A stretch of DNA of 64,000 bases from Ruminiclostridium sp. (GCA_017935365.1 JAGBHT010000028.1:18579-82578); one strand, 5' to 3'. Shown: positions 8,707 to 17,514, counted from the first letter of the stretch. The notes: a model not told the origin generated them from the sequence alone. Program-made: numbers and translations.

Positions 8707-8707
8707 A

Positions 8708-9934
8708 TTATATCAGGTTGCTTGGTATAAATGAGTTAAGTTCGTCAATAGGATACGGCGTATCGCACATACAAATTATACCGCCATAGCTTCTTTCAAG
8801 TGATGCTTTATCTATAAGCTCATACTTTTTGACTTCCTTACGGTCGGGATTCGCCGACTTTTTCACCTCAAGAGGGTGAATTTTTCCGTCACATTCGGCT
8901 ATTATATCTATCTCTTTGGCGTTGGAATCACGGTAATAGTACAGATTGGCTCTCTTTTTACCGTAAGCGTAACCTCTTATCATTTCATTCACAACATAAT
9001 TTTCATAATAATGTCCGCTTGCCGCACCGTTCATCAATGTGTCTTTTGTCAGCCACATTGAAAGAAACGCGCATAATCCCGTGTCACAGAAATACAGCTT
9101 TGGTGTTTTAGTAAGCCGTTTCAGTTCATTGTTTGAATACGGCTGAAGAAGATATATTATGCCAAGCCCCTGTAGCAGTCTTACCCATTCTTTAGCTGTC
9201 GGCTCTGAAATATCCGCCGACTGTGCAAGGTTTGAATAATTGACCTGTTCTGCTGTGAGCGCCGCACAGGTTCTGAGCATTTTGAGAAATCTCGCCGAAT
9301 CGGTTACTCCGCCGACCTGAGCAACATCACGCATAAGATAGGTGTCAACATATGAGTTGAAATACTCCTGCCGCATTTCCTCGTCAGCTTGTTGTACACG
9401 GGGCATACCGCCCCGCCATATATGCTCAAATACGTCTGAAATATTGTTCGGCTTTACTTTGTTCTGCCTTTTGCAAAGTGTTTCAAACGAAAAATCAAGC
9501 GGTTCGTCAAAAACTATACCGCTTTTTTCTCTTTGCGAAAGGCTGTATAAATTCAGTATTCCTACACGACCTGCAAGCGTTTCACGGACATTTTTCATCA
9601 TATCGTACTGCTGTGAACCGGTAAGCCAGAACTGACCGCATTCTTCGCTATTGTCGCAGATCACCTTTATCCGCTCAAAAAGCTGTGGAGCATACTGCAC
9701 CTCATCTATTATCACAGGTGGCTTGTATTTCTGAAAGAACAATGCCGGGTCGCTTTGCGCAAGTTCCCTTGCCATTATATCGTCAAGGCTTATATATGTT
9801 CTTCCTGTGCCATCCGCAAGCTTTTTCAGCATAGTGGTTTTTCCGACCTGCCTTGCTCCGGTTACAAGAACTACTTTAAAGAAATTGCTCATTTCGCAGA
9901 ATTTGCGTTCTGCTTCACGCTTGATATATTCCAT
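8708..9934 (-). CDS. AAA+ ATPase with C-terminal DUF4143/nuclease-like domain
   Basis: A 408-residue protein; the ATG at 9934 follows AGAGGTG by about 10 nt, while a GTG 12 nt upstream lies within that site. The N-terminal half is an AAA_14 ATPase: Walker A GARQVGKTT (Lys32), Walker B PVIIDEVQYAP and sensor region WLTGSQQYDMM. The C-terminal half is DUF4143, ending in a PD-(D/E)xK-like core (EIDIIAECDGKIHPLEVKKS). These orphan ATPases are common and patchily distributed in anaerobes; their role is not established. It stands alone, oppositely placed to nothing obvious, but is bracketed by copies of a 36-nt palindrome, which suggests self-regulation or spread as a unit. Confidence 0.88.
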   Translation of the reverse strand: MEYIKREAERKFCEMSNFFKVVLVTGARQVGKTTMLKKLADGTGRTYISLDDIMARELAQSDPALFFQKYKPPVIIDEVQYAPQLFERIKVICDNSEECGQFWLTGSQQYDMMKNVRETLAGRVGILNLYSLSQREKSGIVFDEPLDFSFETLCKRQNKVKPNNISDVFEHIWRGGMPRVQQADEEMRQEYFNSYVDTYLMRDVAQVGGVTDSARFLKMLRTCAALTAEQVNYSNLAQSADISEPTAKEWVRLLQGLGIIYLLQPYSNNELKRLTKTPKLYFCDTGLCAFLSMWLTKDTLMNGAASGHYYENYVVNEMIRGYAYGKKRANLYYYRDSNAKEIDIIAECDGKIHPLEVKKSANPDRKEVKKYELIDKASLERSYGGIICMCDTPYPIDELNSFIPSNLI

Positions 9935-9960
9935 ATTGTGCGACACCTCTTACAGCTTAA

Positions 9961-9996
9961 TTATGAAAATCTGAAGTTTACTTTATTTTATCATAA
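9961..9996. repeat. 36-nt palindrome, degenerate upstream copy
   Basis: Begins TTATGAAAATCTGAA and ends TTTATTTTATCATAA. It has the same length and outer sequence as the other two copies but with several stem mismatches. It lies 26 nt upstream of the ATPase start, where an operator would act. Confidence 0.65.
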
Positions 9997-10030
9997 TTAT
10001 GCACAGCCGTCAAGAAAATACACCTTATTT

Positions 10031-10066
10031 TTATGAAAATCTAAACTCAACTTTAGATTTTCATAA
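10031..10066. repeat. 36-nt palindrome, perfect upstream copy
   Basis: Perfect 15-bp arms TTATGAAAATCTAAA / TTTAGATTTTCATAA with loop CTCAAC. It ends 2 nt before the stop codon of the pilT-like gene, so it may also act as that operon's terminator. Confidence 0.85.
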
Positions 10067-10068
10067 AT

Positions 10069-11136
10069 TTACTTATCTTCTCCGATTTTTCTGAGCATTA
10101 TCTCAGGGTGAGAAGCGTGCTTGATAAGCTCGGCTCTGCTTATCTGATTATTTCTGTACATATGCATAAGGTACGAATCCATAGTGATCATGCCGGATTC
10201 GCCCGACGCTGTGATAACCGTGTCTATCTGGTGCGTCTTGGATTCTCTTATCATATTTCTGATAGCGTTGTTGCACTTCATTATCTCAAATGCGGGACGG
10301 AGTATGCCGTCCTCGCAGGGGATAAGCTGTTGAGATATTACCGAGCATAACAGCTGTGACAGCTGGATCCGCACCTGCTGCTGCTGGCTCGGCGGGAAAA
10401 TATCGATAATTCTGTCTATCGTGTTCTGCGCTCCGACAGAGTGCAGAGTAGAAATTACAAGGTGACCTGTTTCAGCGGCGGTGAGCGCCGTGCTTATCGT
10501 TTCATAGTCACGCATTTCGCCGAGAAGTATTACATCGGGCGACTGGCGCAGGCAGGCTCTCAGTGCTACGATATAGCTCTTGCTGTCGCTGCTTATTTCA
10601 CGCTGGCTGATTATGCTCTTCTTGTTCTTGTGAAGATATTCTATAGGATCTTCGAGCGTTATGATATGGCTGTTTCTCTGCTTGTTTATCTCGTCTATTA
10701 TGCAGGCAAGCGTTGTGGATTTACCGCCGCCGGCAGGACCTGTAACAAGCACAAGACCCTTCGTTCTCGAAACCGTATCGGTGATTATTTCGGGCAGAAT
10801 GTTGAGTTCTCTGTAGTCGGGTATGTCAAACTCAACTACACGGATAACCGCCGCCATTGTTCCTCTCTGCTTGTATGCGCTGATACGAAAACGGCTCAGT
10901 CCCTTTACGGATACGGAAAAATCATCATCGCCCGTTTCCTCGTACTTTGAAATATCTCTTCCTGCAAGGCGGTATATCTCTTTTACCAGTCTTTCCGCTT
11001 CGGCGGGAAGTATGATATCATCGCTTTCTTTTGTAATTATGCCGTTTTCCTTATACGACACGGCAAGTCCCGATATGAGAAATATATCGGAGGCTTTCTT
11101 TTCGACTGCGCCTTTAAGTATTTCCATCAGTTCCAT
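10069..11136 (-). CDS. pilT: PilT-type secretion/retraction ATPase
   Basis: A 355-residue hexameric ATPase of the type II/IV secretion superfamily. Seen: N-terminal domain starting MEILKGAVEKKASDIFL; Walker A GPAGGGKST (133-141); Asp box EDPIEY; Walker B VILLGEMRDYETI; His box TGHLVISTLHS; and the PilT-like IRNMIRESKTHQID near the C-terminus. Length and C-terminus fit PilT (pilus retraction) rather than the longer PilB. It is the last gene of the pilus operon, 13 bp after a small membrane protein. No PilB is visible in the operon, so this enzyme either works with a PilB encoded elsewhere or drives assembly itself. Confidence 0.9.
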   Translation of the reverse strand: MELMEILKGAVEKKASDIFLISGLAVSYKENGIITKESDDIILPAEAERLVKEIYRLAGRDISKYEETGDDDFSVSVKGLSRFRISAYKQRGTMAAVIRVVEFDIPDYRELNILPEIITDTVSRTKGLVLVTGPAGGGKSTTLACIIDEINKQRNSHIITLEDPIEYLHKNKKSIISQREISSDSKSYIVALRACLRQSPDVILLGEMRDYETISTALTAAETGHLVISTLHSVGAQNTIDRIIDIFPPSQQQQVRIQLSQLLCSVISQQLIPCEDGILRPAFEIMKCNNAIRNMIRESKTHQIDTVITASGESGMITMDSYLMHMYRNNQISRAELIKHASHPEIMLRKIGEDK

Positions 11137-11149
11137 AATTTTATTCCTT

Positions 11150-11629
11150 TCATACCGGTAAACTTTCGCCGTTCCATATCGGCAATGAGTTTTCTTCTTC
11201 GTAATAATTGTTGCTTACTGTTTTCCAACCTGTAACGCTGAGTGTTCCGTCACTGTACTGCGCTTTGCACACAAGCTTGCTTAGACTGTTTATATCCTCG
11301 CTCCACGAGAATGTCAGCGCCTGATTGCCGCGTCCTCCGCCGCTTACTTCAAAGCCCTGCTCTGCCGCCGCCGCGGATATATCTATTATTGTTTCGTCAT
11401 TTACAAGAGCATACAGCTTGTCGAGCCTTTCGGTCGCCTTTACATCTGCGGCATAATACTCTTCCTGCGCTGTGCTGAGTTTTTTTGCTCTGTCAAGATC
11501 CTGCCTTACCGTGACAAGGCACAGCACCGACAGAATGACCGTTGCAAGCACCACGAATATAACAAGCAGTGACGATATGCCAACGCTGTTAAGGCTTTTT
11601 CCGCCCGGTTTGCTTTTACCGTTATTCAA
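11150..11629 (-). CDS. Single-pass membrane protein of the pilus operon, unknown family
   Basis: A 159-residue protein read from a TTG at 11629 with a strong AAGGAGG site 8 nt upstream; the start overlaps the end of the preceding prepilin gene by 8 nt, implying translational coupling. It has a short basic N-terminus, one membrane segment at about 19-41 (SSLLVIFVVLATVILSVLCL), and then an extracellular domain with a Tyr- and Glu-rich coil. The layout resembles a minor pilin or PilN/PilO-like assembly protein, but no prepilin peptidase site (G followed by a hydrophobic run with Glu5) is clear. I do not recognise a named family. Confidence 0.7.
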   Translation of the reverse strand: MNNGKSKPGGKSLNSVGISSLLVIFVVLATVILSVLCLVTVRQDLDRAKKLSTAQEEYYAADVKATERLDKLYALVNDETIIDISAAAAEQGFEVSGGGRGNQALTFSWSEDINSLSKLVCKAQYSDGTLSVTGWKTVSNNYYEEENSLPIWNGESLPV

Positions 11630-11975
11630 GGTCAGCCCTCCTTGCGCTTGTTATAGTGATATATGTATATTTGCTGTCATATGCGGTAATATCGAGATAC
11701 TGCATACTGCCGTCAATGCGCTCCGACAGTTTTATCTCAACATCGCCGTCTGTATATAATTTTTCGAGCTCTGCTATATCCGTTCCGCTTTTATAGCACT
11801 CTGCTATGTCGGCAGTCTTTATCTGTGCGTCCGACAGCCGCTCGGCATATCTCATCTCGCTTGCCGCTATTCCTACAACCCTGACGCAAGCCGCCGCACA
11901 GACCGCAAATACGGCTATTACTATCAGCAGTTCAACCAGGAACGCGCCGTTTCTGGAACGTCTTTTCATGCTCAT
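11622..11975 (-). CDS. Type IV prepilin-like protein
   Basis: A 117-residue protein. The ATG at 11975 overlaps the upstream stop codon (ATGA); a second ATG at 11969 is also possible. It has a basic leader (MSMKRRSRNG) followed by AFLVELLIVIAVFAV: Gly before the cleavage site and Glu at mature position 5, the classic type III signal cut by prepilin peptidase PilD. The mature part is short with an ordinary charged head domain. It is probably a minor pilin, given its size and its place between other pilus genes. Confidence 0.8.
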   Translation of the reverse strand: MSMKRRSRNGAFLVELLIVIAVFAVCAAACVRVVGIAASEMRYAERLSDAQIKTADIAECYKSGTDIAELEKLYTDGDVEIKLSERIDGSMQYLDITAYDSKYTYITITSARRADLE

Positions 11976-12475
11976 ACGCCGACCGCCTTTCCGCCGTGCA
12001 GGCTGTAATGTGATGAAGTCGTAACACCGTCGCACGTTACGGTAAAGCAAACGGTTCTGCCGTCCGTTTCGGCGGTGAAGCTATCGGCAGGCAGAAGCGT
12101 ATTGCCGCTGTCTTCACTGAACGGCGCGTCATAAGGCACGAACAGCTCTTTCAGTTCTCCGCCGTATGCGTATATATAGGTCATGTACTTCTCACCGTCT
12201 ATCATATCGGCAAAGCTGAGGTACTGGGTATCACCCGATTTTCCGACCGATATATCCGCGTCATCATAGCTCCTCAGCTTCTGGAGTACCAGCGTCTGCG
12301 CGGTAGCTGTATCAAAGCGCTTGCCGATATCATTGCCGAGCCTTTTATATACTCTTGCAAATGCAAGTACCGACGCTAAAAGACAACATACGAACAATAC
12401 GAATACAGTCAGCACAAAAACCATATCAATACCGCTTTTATTCGATTTTATCGTTTTTGAACGACTACGGAACAT
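11972..12475 (-). CDS. DUF4860-like pilin-associated protein
   Basis: A 167-residue protein with a GGAGG site upstream of its ATG. The basic leader and Gly15 are followed by a hydrophobic stretch (IDMVFVLTVFVLFVCCLLASVLAF), so the shape is prepilin-like, but Glu5 is lacking (Phe at that position). The C-terminal domain is beta-like with many Thr and Tyr. From memory this fits DUF4860, a family seen in compact Clostridia pilus operons. It lies between two pilin genes, so a minor-pilin or accessory role is likely. Confidence 0.7.
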   Translation of the reverse strand: MFRSRSKTIKSNKSGIDMVFVLTVFVLFVCCLLASVLAFARVYKRLGNDIGKRFDTATAQTLVLQKLRSYDDADISVGKSGDTQYLSFADMIDGEKYMTYIYAYGGELKELFVPYDAPFSEDSGNTLLPADSFTAETDGRTVCFTVTCDGVTTSSHYSLHGGKAVGV

Positions 12476-12484
12476 ACCGTCCTC

Positions 12485-12802
12485 CTATTTTGCTATAACT
12501 CTTATCTCAGGCATTATATTTGATGAAACCGGGCTGTAATGCACAATGCACTCGTTTTCATCTATATGCAGATTGTAATTGTCTATAAGATATTGCAGGC
12601 TGTCGGGATAAAATCCTTCCACCGCATAACACTCGGTCGCCGCACGGCGCACGCCGCTTTCAACAATATTGAGGTTTTCGCTTTTGCGGTTATTATTGCT
12701 GTCGGTTATCGACACGGCAACTATGGCAACTGCCGCCGCCGAAAGCACGACCGCCGTGATCGCATCGCGTACTATATAAAATGCGCTTGTATACTTTCTC
12801 AT
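12485..12802 (-). CDS. Small pilin-like (GspG-type) protein
   Basis: A 105-residue protein. The ATG at 12802 is preceded by GGGTG; an in-frame GTG three codons earlier overlaps the stop of the pilC-like gene and is an alternative. One membrane segment (about 12-33) is followed by RRAATECYAVEGFYPDSLQYLIDNY, which recalls the alpha-helix and 'xCYxxEGxYPxxLxYL' region of GspG/major pseudopilins. A clean prepilin peptidase site is not evident. Likely the main or a minor structural subunit. Confidence 0.7.
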   Translation of the reverse strand: MRKYTSAFYIVRDAITAVVLSAAAVAIVAVSITDSNNNRKSENLNIVESGVRRAATECYAVEGFYPDSLQYLIDNYNLHIDENECIVHYSPVSSNIMPEIRVIAK

Positions 12803-12807
12803 TTTTG

Positions 12808-13845
12808 TCACCCTATAACTGTCATAACACCCATCAGAGGTATCATTACCGACAGGAGTATAAATCCTACAGCCACTGCCATTATGATAACCATAGTCGG
12901 CTCAAACCTTGCCACAGCGTTCTGGATAACGGCGGAAACCTTCTTTTCCGCATTGTCCGCAATTGTTGCCATTGTTTTGTCAAGCGTGCCTGTGCTGAAC
13001 GCTATGCTTATCATTCTCATATTGACTGCCGAGAAAATTCCTGTTTCGCTCAACGCCTCAACAAACGCCTTTCCGTCTGTCATCTTTTGGCGGCACTCGG
13101 TGAGCTTTTCACGCATATAGTCGTTTTCAAGCAGATTTTCGCACATATCCAGAGATTCGTCAATATCCATACCGCTTGAAAGAGTCATAGACATAGCCGC
13201 AGAAAATCTTGCGGCATATAAAGTCTTTGCCGTTTTCGTATGTGAAACTGCATGAATGACAGCTTTTCTGAACGGTCTGACAAGATTGTAAAGCAATACG
13301 CCGAGTATTATGATAAATGCCAGTGTTCCTATTATGAACACTGCAACATTGCTTATTACGCCGCCTGCGTTCATTATCTGTTGTGCGCTGCCCGGGAGCG
13401 TAAGTCCGAGCTGTGCAAAAACATCTGCAAATATCGGCAGCACATACACCGACAGCAGTATGATCACCGCAAATACAACTATAAGCAGTATGGCAGGGTA
13501 TGTGACCGCACTTTTTACCGATATGCTTATTTCTTCTATCCCTGCATAATACTCAGAAAGCGACGCAAATACCGTGTCGAGTCTGCCTGTGGTTTCGCCG
13601 ACTTCAATCATTTTCAGAAAATAGTTAGGGAATACGCCGGTTTTTGCAAAAGCCTTTGTGATACTGCTTCCTTGTTCGACAGAGCCGAGTATCTTTTCCA
13701 GTAGAGCCGCCTTATGCCTGTCCTCATCGTCCTGAAGAATAACCAGTATCCCGTCGGTTATCGTAAGTCCCGAACTTACAACCGATGCAAGCTCGGAGCA
13801 GAGTATTGAAATATCCTCATTTGAAAGATAATGTTTCTTGCTCAT
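12808..13845 (-). CDS. pilC: PilC/GspF-type inner-membrane platform protein
   Basis: A 345-residue polytopic membrane protein of the type II secretion F family. It has two homologous halves, each starting with a cytoplasmic helical bundle (LCSELASVVSSGLTITDGI; FSAAMSMTLSSGMDIDESL) and carrying the family's EVGETTGRLD and SIAFSTGTLDKTM motifs. Membrane segments are near 118-140, 165-188 and 315-340. It anchors the assembly ATPase. A GGAGG site precedes the ATG. It is the second gene of the operon, 13 bp after the transglutaminase-like lipoprotein. Confidence 0.9.
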   Translation of the reverse strand: MSKKHYLSNEDISILCSELASVVSSGLTITDGILVILQDDEDRHKAALLEKILGSVEQGSSITKAFAKTGVFPNYFLKMIEVGETTGRLDTVFASLSEYYAGIEEISISVKSAVTYPAILLIVVFAVIILLSVYVLPIFADVFAQLGLTLPGSAQQIMNAGGVISNVAVFIIGTLAFIIILGVLLYNLVRPFRKAVIHAVSHTKTAKTLYAARFSAAMSMTLSSGMDIDESLDMCENLLENDYMREKLTECRQKMTDGKAFVEALSETGIFSAVNMRMISIAFSTGTLDKTMATIADNAEKKVSAVIQNAVARFEPTMVIIMAVAVGFILLSVMIPLMGVMTVIG

Positions 13846-13858
13846 TTTTTCCTCCGTA

Positions 13859-15082
13859 TCAATAGTAATACATTACCGAATAGTTACTGCCGTTTGAAAT
13901 AAAATCGACAGTATTTTTATAGTCGGCGTCATCCTTTGCACTTGCCGCAAAGGTCGGGTCCATTCTGTTCCAGCTGTTGCCGTCAAAATAGATATATCCG
14001 TCTATCCATCCGCTACCGTCAACATATACGCTTATCCACGCATGATAAACATCGCCTGCGTATCCGACAACTACTTTTGTCGGTATCTTCTGTGAGCGGA
14101 GCATCGCCGCCATCAGTGAGGCATAATCAAAGCATATTCCGCTTTTATTTGCAAGCACCGTATCCGGAACGGGTATATAACCGTTAGCGCCGTTTTCGGC
14201 AGTGGAAACATAGCTGATATTATTTATCACATAGTCGTATATTGCCGCCGTCTTTGCGATAGTGTCCTTGTTTCCGCCGCAAAGCTTTGACGAAAGCGCC
14301 ACGCAGGAAGAACCTGCATCGTACATACAGAACTGGTTCGGGGTGAGGAACGGCAGAAAGCTGTCCGCTACCGATACACTCAGCGACTGCTTGAACATTA
14401 CCGTACCCTTGCCCGCACTCGTGACTTTCAGCACGTTTACCGTGTAATTGCCGCTACCCTCTGTCAGCGGTATTACTTCATAATTTCCCGAACTGTTAAG
14501 CTGGAATGTATAGCGGACATTTATATCATCGGCGTTTACAAGTATTCTGTAACTGCCGCTCATCGCCTTTTTGAGCTTTATCATAAGATAGCCCTGCGAC
14601 GCATTCGACGCGTCTATGATCGCGTCGTCATTGCTGTATACCTTTTTTTCGTCTGCCGTCGGGGTGATTATATACGACGGTGACGGCTCAGTCTGAGGTG
14701 GGTCGGTCCGAGGCGGCTTGGTCTGCGGCGGGTCGGTCTGCGGTGGATCGGTTTCGGGTGCTTTTGTAGTCGGCGAGGCGGTCTGCGGCTCTGTCTTGGG
14801 AGCTTCGGTGTCCGGCGCTTTTGTCGTTTTCGGTGTGGTGTCGGGCGGTGCGGTCGTTGTCTGTTTTGTTGTAGTGGTTGTTTCAGTGGTTTGCTCGGAT
14901 GTAACAGATGTTGTTATCTCAGGCGTTGTCTGTGATGCTGTGGATATTTTTACGGTAGTGGTTACTGACGTGCTTGTGTCTGCGGACGATACGGTCTGTC
15001 CGTCACCGCTACAGCCGCCGAGAACGGCACACAGTGCGATTATTCCGCCTGCAATAACCGCAGCCAGTCTATAGCTTTTCAT
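13859..15082 (-). CDS. Lipoprotein with Thr/Pro-rich linker and transglutaminase-like domain
   Basis: A 407-residue protein; the ATG at 15082 follows GGAAGGGGGCGG, and the longer frame starts inside the leader. The signal peptide ends in a lipobox (LGGC), so it is tethered outside the membrane. Residues about 30-140 are a Thr/Pro-rich linker with repeats such as TDPPQT and TKAPET. A beta-domain follows, then a transglutaminase-like core: Cys in SGICFDYASLMAAML, His in DVYHAWISVYVDG and Asp in RMDPTFAA, a complete Cys-His-Asp triad. Such domains can be proteases or cross-linkers. It is the first gene of the pilus operon behind a good promoter, so it may process or fix pilus or wall components. 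Confidence 0.85.
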   Translation of the reverse strand: MKSYRLAAVIAGGIIALCAVLGGCSGDGQTVSSADTSTSVTTTVKISTASQTTPEITTSVTSEQTTETTTTTKQTTTAPPDTTPKTTKAPDTEAPKTEPQTASPTTKAPETDPPQTDPPQTKPPRTDPPQTEPSPSYIITPTADEKKVYSNDDAIIDASNASQGYLMIKLKKAMSGSYRILVNADDINVRYTFQLNSSGNYEVIPLTEGSGNYTVNVLKVTSAGKGTVMFKQSLSVSVADSFLPFLTPNQFCMYDAGSSCVALSSKLCGGNKDTIAKTAAIYDYVINNISYVSTAENGANGYIPVPDTVLANKSGICFDYASLMAAMLRSQKIPTKVVVGYAGDVYHAWISVYVDGSGWIDGYIYFDGNSWNRMDPTFAASAKDDADYKNTVDFISNGSNYSVMYYY

Positions 15083-15123
15083 ATGCCGCCCCCTTCCGGA
15101 ATACAAAAATTACATATATTTTA

Positions 15124-15152
15124 AGTATATCACAATATGCGGCGAATGTCTA
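15124..15152 (-). promoter_or_regulatory. Promoter of the transglutaminase-pilus operon
   Basis: On the minus strand: TAGACA, a 17-nt spacer, TATACT. The predicted start is about 35 nt upstream of the ATG at 15082. Confidence 0.65.
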
Positions 15153-15162
15153 TCGGTTACAA

Positions 15163-15194
15163 AAAGAAAAAGCCGCGATTTTTCATCACGGCTT
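15163..15194 (-). terminator. Terminator of the ilv-leu operon
   Basis: Minus-strand stem AGCCGTGAT / ATCGCGGCT (one wobble) followed by TTTTTCTTTTT, 18 nt after the leuB stop. Confidence 0.8.
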
Positions 15195-15211
15195 CATTTA
15201 CTGCTATATAA

Positions 15212-16294
15212 TCATATATTCTCGGCTATCTTGTCGCCCATCTCGGAGCATGAGAGCAGTGTCATACCCTCACTTATGATGTCGCCTGTGCGGTAGCCGT
15301 CCTTAAGTACCTTGCTTACTGCGTTTTCAACTGCGTCTGCTTCCTTTACCATATCAAAGCTGTAACGGAGCATCATTGCGGCTGAAAGGATAGTAGCTAT
15401 GGGGTTTGCCTTGTTCTGACCGGCAATATCGGGAGCTGAACCGCCGCTCGGCTCGTACAGGCCGAACTTTGTTTCGTTCATGCTGGCTGACGGGAGCATA
15501 CCTATAGAACCTGTGATCATACTTGCTTCATCTGAGAGGATATCGCCGAACATATTTTCAGTTACCATAACGTCAAACTGTGCGGGATCCTTTACAAGCT
15601 GCATTGCGCTGTTGTCAACGAGCATATGCTCAAGAGTGACCTCGGGATAATCCTTCGATACTTCTGTTACGACCTTTCTCCACAGTCTTGAAGAATCAAG
15701 AACGTTAGCCTTATCAACGCTTGTTACTTTCTTTCTTCTCTTCATTGCAACGTCAAATGCCTTGATAGCGATTCTGCGGATCTCTTCCTCGCTGTATGTA
15801 AGAGTATCGGTAGCTGTCATAACGCCGTTTACTTCTTCAGTCTTTCTTGCACCGAAGTAAAGACCGCCTGTAAGCTCACGCATTATCAGCATATCAAAGC
15901 CCTTAGCGCTTATCTCCGTCTTTAAAGGGCAAGCGCCTGCAAGCTCAGGATAAAGCAGACAGGGACGGAGATTTGCGAACAGTCCGAGCGCCTTTCTTAT
16001 TCCGAGCAGACCTGCTTCGGGGCGCAGATTTGCGGGGAGCTTATACCAGGGTGATGTTGTTGTGTCACCGCCGATAGAGCCCATAAGTACAGCGTCTGAT
16101 GCTTTGCAGGCGGCTATCGTTTCGTCTGTCAGCGGTACGCCGTTTGCGTCTATTGAGCATCCGCCCATGAGTAACTGTGTGTAGTTGAACTTGTGACCGA
16201 ATTTTTCGGCTACCTTGTCGAGTACTTTCATACTCTCGGTAACTATCTCAGGACCTATTCCGTCGCCCTTGATAACGGCTATGTTCTTTTCCAT
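15212..16294 (-). CDS. leuB: 3-isopropylmalate dehydrogenase
   Basis: A 360-residue NAD-dependent enzyme of the leucine pathway that oxidises and decarboxylates 3-isopropylmalate to 2-oxoisocaproate. Family marks: [11 protein letters not shown] at the N-terminus, the substrate loop [30 protein letters not shown], the metal-binding [33 protein letters not shown], and the NAD-binding [20 protein letters not shown], which is the IMDH (not isocitrate) type. Length is standard. It is the last gene of the operon and is followed by a terminator. GAAAGGA precedes the ATG. Confidence 0.97.
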   Translation of the reverse strand: MEKNIAVIKGDGIGPEIVTESMKVLDKVAEKFGHKFNYTQLLMGGCSIDANGVPLTDETIAACKASDAVLMGSIGGDTTTSPWYKLPANLRPEAGLLGIRKALGLFANLRPCLLYPELAGACPLKTEISAKGFDMLIMRELTGGLYFGARKTEEVNGVMTATDTLTYSEEEIRRIAIKAFDVAMKRRKKVTSVDKANVLDSSRLWRKVVTEVSKDYPEVTLEHMLVDNSAMQLVKDPAQFDVMVTENMFGDILSDEASMITGSIGMLPSASMNETKFGLYEPSGGSAPDIAGQNKANPIATILSAAMMLRYSFDMVKEADAVENAVSKVLKDGYRTGDIISEGMTLLSCSEMGDKIAENI

Positions 16295-16316
16295 AGGTAA
16301 TATCCTTTCTATGAGC

Positions 16317-16682
16317 TTAAAGCTCTATTCTGTATAAAGCTGATTTTCCCTCAGCCTTTTCAAAGCCGAATTTTATAAGAAAACGTTCTGCCATTTCATT
16401 GTCGGGGGTAGCTACGGCATATTTATATCCGCAGGCACGCATTGTTCTCAGCGTGTAATTGAGCAGTTTGCGGGCTACGCCGTAATGCCTTTTATCCTCA
16501 CGGACAAACAGTTTTTCAAGTACGACCTCGCCGCTTATACTGCCGGGCTTTTCGGTTGTTATGCAGACTGCGCACAACTCATCGTCCGTGTACAGTCCGA
16601 AACCGTGCAGTTTTACCGATATATCACGATAGCCCTGCTCCTGCAGTTCTCTGTCGGATAACGCTTTTATATCTACCCTCAT
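16317..16682 (-). CDS. GNAT-family N-acetyltransferase
   Basis: A 121-residue protein with the GNAT acetyl-CoA site at [24 protein letters not shown] (the R/Q-x-x-G-x-A/G motif is HYGVAR) and the usual C-terminal [25 protein letters not shown]. It lies between leuD and leuB with short gaps (21-22 bp), so it is transcribed with the leucine genes. No link to leucine synthesis is known; it may modify a small molecule or just share the operon. The ribosome site is weak. Confidence 0.8.
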   Translation of the reverse strand: MRVDIKALSDRELQEQGYRDISVKLHGFGLYTDDELCAVCITTEKPGSISGEVVLEKLFVREDKRHYGVARKLLNYTLRTMRACGYKYAVATPDNEMAERFLIKFGFEKAEGKSALYRIEL

Positions 16683-16703
16683 GGCATAACGCTTTCTGCG
16701 GTC

Positions 16704-17186
16704 TTACTTCTTCAATGAGTTCAGCAGACCGCCCTTGTTGATTATATCCTTGATAAATTCGGGGAAAGGTTCAGCCTTGTATGTGCAACCCTTTGTAACA
16801 TTGGTGATAATGCCTGTGTCAAAGTCGACCTCGACCTCGTTGCCGTTCTCAATATCCTTAGCGGCTTCATCGCACTCCAGGATAGCAAGGCCGATGTTTA
16901 TCGCGTTGCGGTAGAAAATTCTTGCGAATGTGCTTGCGATAACGCATGAGATACCGCTTGCCTTGATTGCAATAGGTGCGTGCTCTCTTGAGCTTCCGCA
17001 ACCGAAATTCATATTGGCAACTATTATGTCGCCTTCCTTGACGTTCTTTACAAAGTCCTTGTCGATATCCTCCATACAGTGGCTTGCAAGCTCTTTATGG
17101 TCGGCTGTGTTAAGGTATCTTGCAGGAATGATAACGTCGGTATCTACGTTGTCACCGTATTTATGTACTGTACCGTGTGCCTTCAT
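16704..17186 (-). CDS. leuD: 3-isopropylmalate dehydratase small subunit
   Basis: A 160-residue swivel subunit of isopropylmalate isomerase. The ATG at 17186 follows GAAAGGA; a longer frame exists but lacks a ribosome site. Hallmarks: [30 protein letters not shown] (substrate-binding SSREHA loop), [16 protein letters not shown]. The compact length is that of the archaeal/Clostridial LeuD class, matching the 418-residue LeuC here. It pairs with leuC upstream, separated by a small Dabb gene. Confidence 0.96.
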   Translation of the reverse strand: MKAHGTVHKYGDNVDTDVIIPARYLNTADHKELASHCMEDIDKDFVKNVKEGDIIVANMNFGCGSSREHAPIAIKASGISCVIASTFARIFYRNAINIGLAILECDEAAKDIENGNEVEVDFDTGIITNVTKGCTYKAEPFPEFIKDIINKGGLLNSLKK

Positions 17187-17202
17187 ATATGTCTTTCCTT
17201 TC

Positions 17203-17505
17203 TTATATCTCAAAATCTACGCAGCTGCGTCTTGCCGTGTAGGGTCTTACCGTACTGTCGGCAACCTTGACGTGTTCGGGGTGGGTCGAATAGCCCTTTA
17301 ACGCTTCAGCACTCTCAAATGTGCTGTCAAGCATAAGATCCCCTGTGGAAGAGCCCAGAATATCTGTGATTACCTTTATCTCAAGAAGTCCGTCTATCTT
17401 ACCTGCAAGGCTTTCAAGCCCCTGCTTTATAAGACGGCATCTTTCCTTTTTTTCTTCCGATGTCAGCTCGTCTTTTAAGTTCCAGATTATTATATGCTTT
17501 ACCAT
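17203..17505 (-). CDS. Dabb (stress-responsive A/B barrel) domain protein
   Basis: A 100-residue ferredoxin-fold protein beginning [13 protein letters not shown], with the family's [11 protein letters not shown] and the C-terminal [29 protein letters not shown]. Dabb proteins are small dimers of mostly unknown role. It sits between leuC (10 bp upstream) and leuD (16 bp downstream), each with its own ribosome site, so it is made with the isomerase subunits. Whether it works with them is not known. Confidence 0.85.
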   Translation of the reverse strand: MVKHIIIWNLKDELTSEEKKERCRLIKQGLESLAGKIDGLLEIKVITDILGSSTGDLMLDSTFESAEALKGYSTHPEHVKVADSTVRPYTARRSCVDFEI

Positions 17506-17514
17506 ATTTCCACC

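Larger units (their letters stand above)
8190..8707. other. Intergenic region with a candidate small RNA
   Basis: No protein gene is supported. The left part (8190-8450) is AT-rich and featureless. The right part has paired TGTAACC motifs, a -10-like box, two hairpins ending in a T-run (see the ncRNA entry), and the palindrome at 8671-8706. Confidence 0.6.
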
